64,000 bases of DNA, from the NCBI RefSeq assembly GCF_032854445.1, contig NC_088300.1, positions 6,324,001 through 6,388,000 of the forward strand, read 5' to 3'. The notes under the pieces are model-generated. The model was not told the DNA's origin. It saw only the letters and a program-made list of their open reading frames with translations, and searched no databases. A program made the translations under genes and the position numbers. Numbering within the stretch: position 1 is the stretch's first letter; every line of letters begins with the position of its first letter. Below are positions 58,001 to 64,000 of this stretch, one piece after another. The DNA comes from Liolophura sinensis. Its lineage: Eukaryota; Mollusca; Polyplacophora; Chitonida; Chitonidae.

Positions 58001-61000
58001 GGTATAGGAGACGACCATCTGACTGGGGTCACAACGCACGAAGTCCACACAAGTGGGCACTCCATTGCCTGAAAAACACCAACACTTTGAAAGAGTCTGA
58101 TGACCGGCACACAGAGACATCAATAGTTAACAAAGGGTTTGAACTTGGAAATCCATTTGAAATCCATTCATACGTGTAATTTTGTAATGTCACAGCTCCT
58201 GAAAAGTAAAGCTTTCATATCTATCTTCCTTTCAGAAAAACAGTTAAAGATTCAGTGAGAATTATCTAGTTTTTGATACAGATGTTTAACAGCATAATTA
58301 TTTTCCAGCTATTATAACATTCCTGTATTTCTTATTCTTTTTAGACAATCAGAATTTCATGACACAAAGACTAATTCCATGAAAGTCTCCTGAAATTCAT
58401 CACAGGTGACATAACAGGTTGTCATTGCAATTTTATGTACATGTACTGTTACTTCTCGCCGTCTTATAGCCAAGTGCCCATGAGAAAAACAAATTGTAAA
58501 ATTCATATTGCACCAAATGAATTATTAAACAATGAAACTCAAATGCAAACTAGGATGTGTATTCAAGGAACCAAATGGTCAGGGTTCAGGACAATAATGT
58601 ACACGTCTTGTACGGGGAGCTACATGTAACTGTTCTCCTCAACATCATCAACACAATTTAACACTGCTATATTCTTCTTACCAGTTCACTGATGTCAAAC
58701 AATAGTCTCATAACCACATAAAACAAACTCTAATAGCTTCGTGAGACAAACTGTATCTTACCCTTATCTACGGTGAATGTGTTAAGCAGTGGGGAAGTGC
58801 TGCCTGGGCTCCACAGTCGGACTGTCCCATCCCCAGAACATGACAGTAATTGCATCTTCGTACTATGTATAGAGAGACCCCACACAGCATCTGTGTGCGC
58901 GTCATAGGTTTCTTGTAAAACACTGGGATCTACAAAGAAACACAAGTGATATTAATTAACAAATAATAAAACATCCTATGATGGTTTGATATTTATTTCT
59001 TTATTTATTTGATTGGTGTTTTACGCTGTAATAAAAAATATTTCAGTTATATGATGGCGGACAGCATTATGGTGGGAGGAAACCGGGCAGAGCCCGAGGG
59101 AAACCCACGACCATCCGCAGGTTGCTGAAAGACCTCCCCACATACAGCCGGAAAGGAAGCCAGCATGAGCTAGACTTGAACTCACAGCGACGGCTTTGGT
59201 GAGAGACTCCTGGGTCATTATGCTGCGCTAGCGTGCTAACCAACAGAGCCATGAAGGCCCCCTGATGGTTTGGTGTAGCACTATCAGTAACACTTGTTAC
59301 CCATAATGTAACATTATTACACTTTGAGTAGTCAAGGCAACGATAGATCTGTCGATACATTTGTGGCAAGTGCTACACATAGTGTAATAATCATTACATT
59401 ACGGGATTTTGTAACATGACAGCCACGTACAATGATTAATTTCACATTCACTCTTAACCAACACAACCACTGTATTCATTTCATTGGTGTTTTACGCCGT
59501 ACTCGAGAATATTTTACTTATATGACGATGACCAGCACTATGGAAAAAGGAAACCGGGCAGAGGCACAACTACTGCTATATTTGTATCTAACCAATACAA
59601 CTAGATACAACACTGGGTAATATGTCCTGTTATCCATACAGAACATCAAAATCCATCAATTCCTTTTACGACGAGTGAGGTGAGATTACCATATGAATCA
59701 TATGGGTCGATGTTGGAACTGGGAATGTTCCAGCACTTGATGGTGGCGTCCATTCCTCCACTAAAGCACTGTTCCCCACTAGCACTGACCGTCAGACTCA
59801 GCACTGGGCCAATATGCCCACGAAATGTATAAACTGGTTCTACATCCAATGATGTGGCTCTGAAACAAGACAAGAAGCCAACTTCATGTACAAAGCACAC
59901 ATTTGTTAGCAGACTATAACACACGTCACTGAACACATTGTTAAATATTAAACTCCCATTGTGCTGTTTCACGATAGGCTGATCCTTGGTGTTTTACATT
60001 CACATGCGATTCAAATCATCGTTTTTTCTATATTTTGCTTTCTAGTTTAGTGACAAATTATGAGTGATTGAGCGCTTGGGGTTTAACATCGTACTTAATG
60101 ATTTTTCACCCCACCCATGCCATTGTACTGATATGGGTCAACCAGTCATTGCTCTATCCCCTTAATGCTGAATGCCAAGCAAGGAAGTTACCACTTCCTG
60201 TTTTAAGGTCTTAGGAGTGACCCGATCCAGAACTGACTCTGAACCTACTGTCCCTGAAGCAGACATTCTACCAACTGAGCAATCGAAGTCAGTGTGAGTG
60301 AGCGAGTGCTTGGGGTTTAACGTCGTACTGAGGTCAGAATGAAACACTATGACACAATGAATCAGAAGCTAGCATATTCTATATCATGCCTGATAAACCT
60401 TGTACTCTGCTGCACAATGTTTTAGCCAAACTAGCAGCAGCTGGAAATAGCCTACAGGGGAAATGCACCCTTTTATGTATCTGACAAACCCCCTATTCCC
60501 CCACACAATGTCTTAGCTGAACAAGAACGAGTTATATACAAACATTGTATTGGTCAATGATTAGACATCTGAACTGAGACAGTCCAGACCTCTAGGCTGT
60601 AGAATAACATAGGCATCCAGTAAATACTGAAACAGATATTCCTACATCAATTTATGTAACAGACTCAATTTTGCAATTTAAATCCATTCAGCATTTTCAG
60701 GACATTGTTTACAGATCATTAGATGATGTGATTTCATTGTATATCCCAAGTTCAGGATTAGCCGTAACAGTTGCACAGCAGACTTACTTCTTGGCTGGTA
60801 ATGTTTTCTGTAGGTTCCACAGTTTGAGAGTATGGTCTTCTGATGCAGTTAGCAGCACGGGTTCTACCGGGTGGAATGCCAGGGCACGAACACCGTCGAA
60901 ATGACTAACAAATAGTAAAGACACAAAATGCCAGTTTTACTTTCATTACATTTTCAATGAAACCTTCAGTAATTGTTCAGTAATTTTATTCTCACTTTTG

Positions 61001-63183
61001 TTATTTCAAGAACCACCATTCTGATAAAACAGGGTTTAACATTAATAGCGCACATGAAAGGTTATATGTAAATGTGTATAATTCATACATACTTACCTTC
61101 TTAAAGTATACTTAGCATTCCAAGTTTTCCTAAATGGTTCTTTTGATGCGGCTATCTGTAAAACAAAAGCAACAAATAATATCCTCATTTCTACATATGT
61201 AAGTGCTCTTTTCATTTATTGGGGTTTAACACTGTACCCTAGAATACATGGCAGGCTTACATGCGTACAGGCAGGAGCTGAATGCAAGTTTGAAAAATCA
61301 CTGGTATAGGGCCGCTTGGCTGTGGTGAGAACAATGTGTAAGATCGATGAGCCACCATGCTACTGGACACTTTTTCTGATTTATCCAGTAATTTATCTGA
61401 TTGTTGTTTATTGCACAGCTCTTTACCCTAGTGAATTTTAATGATAAAATATGGTAATATAACGCATCAAACAAATATGAAATTTGCATTCAGAGTCAGT
61501 TAGTCGCATCATGGTTTATCCTTTCTCTTACCAGTTGCTCGCATGATAGCCTATGTCCAGTCTTTCTTCAGATGCTCACATCATTGTTTTGGCCAGTCTT
61601 CTACCAGTTACTTGTGTCTTGGTTTGTCCTTTCTATCAGTTACTCACCTAGTATTCTATGTTCAGTCTTTCAGTGATTAATTACATTGCTTAGGCCCCGT
61701 CTTCTACAAGCTCTATTTACTCACATTATGGTTTGTTCTTTCTTTTACCAGTTACTCACACGATAGTCTATGTCCAGTATTTCCTAAGATACCAACATCA
61801 TTGTTTACGCCCAGTAGTATTCTATCAGTTACTCATGTCATGGTTAAAGCCCAGTCTTTTAACAGTTACTCACATCATAGTTTAAGGGATCCGCTTCATT
61901 ATTTACAGTGAGACCTGCCAGTTCGCCCAGGCCTAACACATGTTCCAGAGACTCGTCCTCAGGGCCAGGGATACCTGGCACAGCCTTACGATTGGCCGCT
62001 GGGAATGCCCCTCCGCTATTTCCCTGTACACCTGCATCGCCAACAATACCGAACACAAAAAAACAATGGTAAGTCATTTCCACACCTAAATTTGTTAATT
62101 TATTTATTTGACTGCTGTTTTATGCCATATTCAAAAATATTTCACTTATACTATGGCGGCCAGCATTATGGTGGGAGGAAATAGGGCAGACCCCTGGGGA
62201 ACCCATGACCATCCGCATATTGCTAGCAAACCTTCATGCGTACATCTGGAGAGCCTTGATTATTGCCTTTATCCAAGTTCATGGAGTTGTGAAGTGTAAA
62301 TGTATTAATATCTTCTCCCTTAATTTCCTATTGAATTGAATTGCAAATTGACAAAAGATCAGCGGCTATCTGAAGCTCCAACAACGGTACATGGAACTAA
62401 GTAAAATGAGCAAGCAGACACATCTTAACCTTGAAGAGCATAACATGATTATTAAACAAAACACAATTAGCAAAAACAAGGTGAATATTATCACAGAACA
62501 TAGTTAAGATGAGCCAGGCTGTGTTAGTAACATTGTGCTCATGCTGACAAAGCAGTTAACACAATTTATCTACAGGAGGCACAACACCCTAGATGTAAAT
62601 CAAACTGGCTGTGTATGATCAAGTTTCGCTAGGGTTTTGCGGAATAGAACCTCAAATAAAACAGGGCTTCCATTCTACAGTACTGTCCTTATAACACTAA
62701 CACAGCTTGAGAAATTCAATAAAATTTAGGCTGTAAGTTGTTCGCAACAGTTTATTTGCATAATTATTTACTATTTTCATTGTAGGTCTTAATGTAAAAC
62801 TACATTACATTAAAAATGTTTTAAAAATCACATTTTATCTGCTACACAACCATGATTCCCAATAGGAAATGGAACACTAAGAAATTTAAGAGATTTTCTA
62901 ATCTAGATTATATTAGAGTAAATGAAGACTGAGGCAAGTGTTACAAGGGTCAATCTGAAAGAGAGGGCATGATTTCTATTCCTTCTTGTCTGTCCCACTT
63001 GATGTACTGATGTTGTTTGTTGATAGACTGATGAGAATCATAAACTGTTCGTACCCTGGTCATCTACATCAGTGATGTTAGAGTTTGTCCGAGGTGGGCT
63101 GGCTGTTCCAGACTGTACAGATGACATTTCTTCCTCACTACCCAGGTTAGCAAGCATGGCCTGCAAGGTGGACCGCTTGGGCC
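55062..63183 (-). CDS. STRN: Striatin, C-terminal half with WD40 propeller (partial)
   Basis: Ten minus-strand exons in transcript order: 63055-63183, 61874-62031, 61097-61155, 60788-60904, 59690-59859, 58762-58929, 57928-58068, 56551-56658, 56178-56264, 55062-55231 (stop TGA 55062-55064). All phases join; about 435 residues. Striatin is the regulatory B''' subunit of PP2A and the scaffold of STRIPAK, which silences MST/Hippo and MAP4K kinases. Diagnostic blocks are LGLGELAGLTV, KTWNAKYTLRSHFDGVRALA, ASEDHTLKLWNLQKT, SLDVEPVYTFRGHIGPVL, NIDPYDSYDPSVL, HTDAVWGLSIHS, GQMIHSMVAHLNAVTSLAVD and the terminus AGADALAKVFV. The exons cover the linker and the whole propeller. The caveolin-binding, coiled-coil and calmodulin-binding N-terminal exons must lie beyond 64000. 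STRN, STRN3 and STRN4 cannot be separated; a single invertebrate orthologue is likely. Confidence 0.95.
56963..57233 (-). mobile_element. SINE, near full length (family 1) in a striatin intron
   Basis: The plus strand reads GATCGATGTTTTACACTATA, then the body, then AACTCACAGTGACCGCATTG (B-box side), and ends CTTGGCCACGGAGGCCCC (A-box side). It is diverged from the 18352 copy, with a small insertion near 57020. Confidence 0.85.
58988..59263 (-). mobile_element. SINE, full length (family 1) in a striatin intron
   Basis: It runs from the (TTTA)n tail complement and GATTGGTGTTTTACGCTGTA to CAACAGAGCCATGAAGGCCC at the tRNA-like end. The B-box complement CTTGAACTCACAGCG is intact. Confidence 0.9.
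59474..59562 (-). mobile_element. SINE 3' fragment (family 1) in a striatin intron
   Basis: It matches the 3' block only: CATTGGTGTTTTACGCCGTA, then GAATATTTTACTTATATGAC, then AAACCGGGCAGAGG. Confidence 0.8.
60067..60347 (-). mobile_element. Second tRNA-derived SINE family, in a striatin intron
   Basis: On the minus strand, TTGCTCAGTTGGTAGAATGT is a good pol III A box and AGTAGGTTCAGAGTC a weak B box. The body ends GTACGATGTTAAACCCCAAG. The terminal motif GCTTGGGGTTTAACGTCGTA recurs at 60308-60330, suggesting two adjacent or nested insertions. It has no similarity to family 1 outside the tRNA-like head. Confidence 0.65.
62093..62236 (-). mobile_element. SINE 3' fragment (family 1) in a striatin intron
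   Basis: It has TTTATTTATTTGACTGCTGT, CAAAAATATTTCACTTATAC, GGCGGCCAGCATTATGGTGG and CCATGACCATCCGCATATTG. It is 5'-truncated. Confidence 0.85.
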
Positions 63184-64000
63184 CTGCCACAACAACAACA
63201 ACACAGTCTAATCAGGCAGCAACAACTAGGTTATAGACACATCACACCAGCCTGACTCAGGCAGACTTGTAGCCATCTAATCTCAATTCAAACAGTAAAC
63301 GTATCAAATTCCAGCAGATCTCCATAGTCTGACTGTTTTCCAGTATCCTTTCTCTTATTATGGTAGATCATAAACAGCAATATTAGCATCTTCACAAAGA
63401 CAATCTGAATAATTCAAACGTACAGTTAAAGTAGCGGAGTGAAAACATACAGCAAAACAAAACCAAATTAGATGAAAACACGTGCAGTTAGTATTCTATG
63501 ATGACATAATACTACAGAAGATACTGGTACACCTTCACAGAATGATTTGTTCAGCCTTCACTGTCCACAGCTAAAACATGTACACTAACATCAAAACTGA
63601 AAAAATTTTTTTTTCAGAATTAGCCTGTTTCAGAATTCACTGCATGGTTTAAAATTCTGCACCCATTGCTACATGACTTGCTTAATCATATCCCAAGCAT
63701 CCACAAACTGAATCACCGTCTTTTGACAACAGTTGTCTCCTGCAGTGGTTGTACCGAGATTGGAAACAATGGCTAACCCAAACATTACCAGTACGCAAAG
63801 TATCCTTGCACCAATGTCATCAGAGAACACAGTTTCAATATTAGTAATGTATCAACAGAAAGGAACAATAACAACTGCCGACATCTCAAGCAAATACATA
63901 CACTGATCATTATGAATATAGATGCAATCTTTTAAAATACTTATTCATGTTTACTTTACTTATTCATGTCATTGGTATTTGCAAAATTAAAGAACTTGGA
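63184..64000. other. Striatin intron, nothing recognised
   Basis: This is upstream intron sequence for the gene's minus strand. I could not identify a further striatin exon, repeat or SINE here. Confidence 0.55.

Noticed and set aside
61213-61380. Possible further SINE (GGGTTTAACACTGTACCCT)
   Set aside because: Only a short tail-like motif is shared with family 2. No A or B box or body could be matched.

Overview
The window is animal nuclear DNA: AT-rich, with many short exons bounded by GT/AG introns, several minisatellites, (TA)n tracts, tRNA-derived SINEs and one nearly full-length non-LTR retrotransposon. The dominant SINE has a tRNA-like head, the 3' motif GAGTACGGCGTAAAACACC and an (AAAT)n tail. 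I recall elements like this from mollusc genomes, so the source is probably a mollusc or another lophotrochozoan. That placement is inference; no species-level marker was found.

Layout: (1) 1-1763, minus strand: four exons, one of them only 2 bases inside the window, of a NUDT14-like Nudix hydrolase that runs off the left edge. (2) 1764-3802: a head-to-head intergenic region that must hold the promoters of NUDT14 and UBR2. (3) 3803-40396, plus strand: a complete gene for a UBR1/UBR2-type N-recognin E3 ligase. I traced 47 coding exons plus one alternative copy of exon 12. All phases join and give 1753 codons plus stop, the size of the vertebrate proteins. Its introns hold SINEs, an antisense LINE, a 44-bp minisatellite of about 40 copies, and two tandem arrays that captured exon ends together with their splice donors. 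Its 3' UTR holds a 67-bp array of about 19 copies, followed by AATAAA at 42085. (4) 42100-46010: intergenic. (5) 46011-49248, plus strand: a two-exon gene for a secreted, Ser/Thr/Asn-rich protein with twenty-two 11-residue repeats, probably a mucin-like or extracellular-matrix glycoprotein. (6) 49440-52050: intergenic, with one unassigned minus-strand exon candidate. (7) 52040 to beyond 64000, minus strand: striatin. Ten exons encode the C-terminal half (linker plus WD40 propeller) and are followed by a 3-kb 3' UTR that contains an unexplained open reading frame.

The three recognised genes are ordinary conserved cell genes: nucleotide-sugar hydrolysis, the N-degron pathway, and the STRIPAK phosphatase scaffold. 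Nothing suggests that they act together. The unusual content is in the UBR2 locus: interchangeable 99-nt exons, exon-donor arrays, and a hairpin-rich 3' UTR. The fast-evolving secreted repeat protein next to it is the other unusual item. No bacterial, viral, CRISPR or rRNA features were seen.
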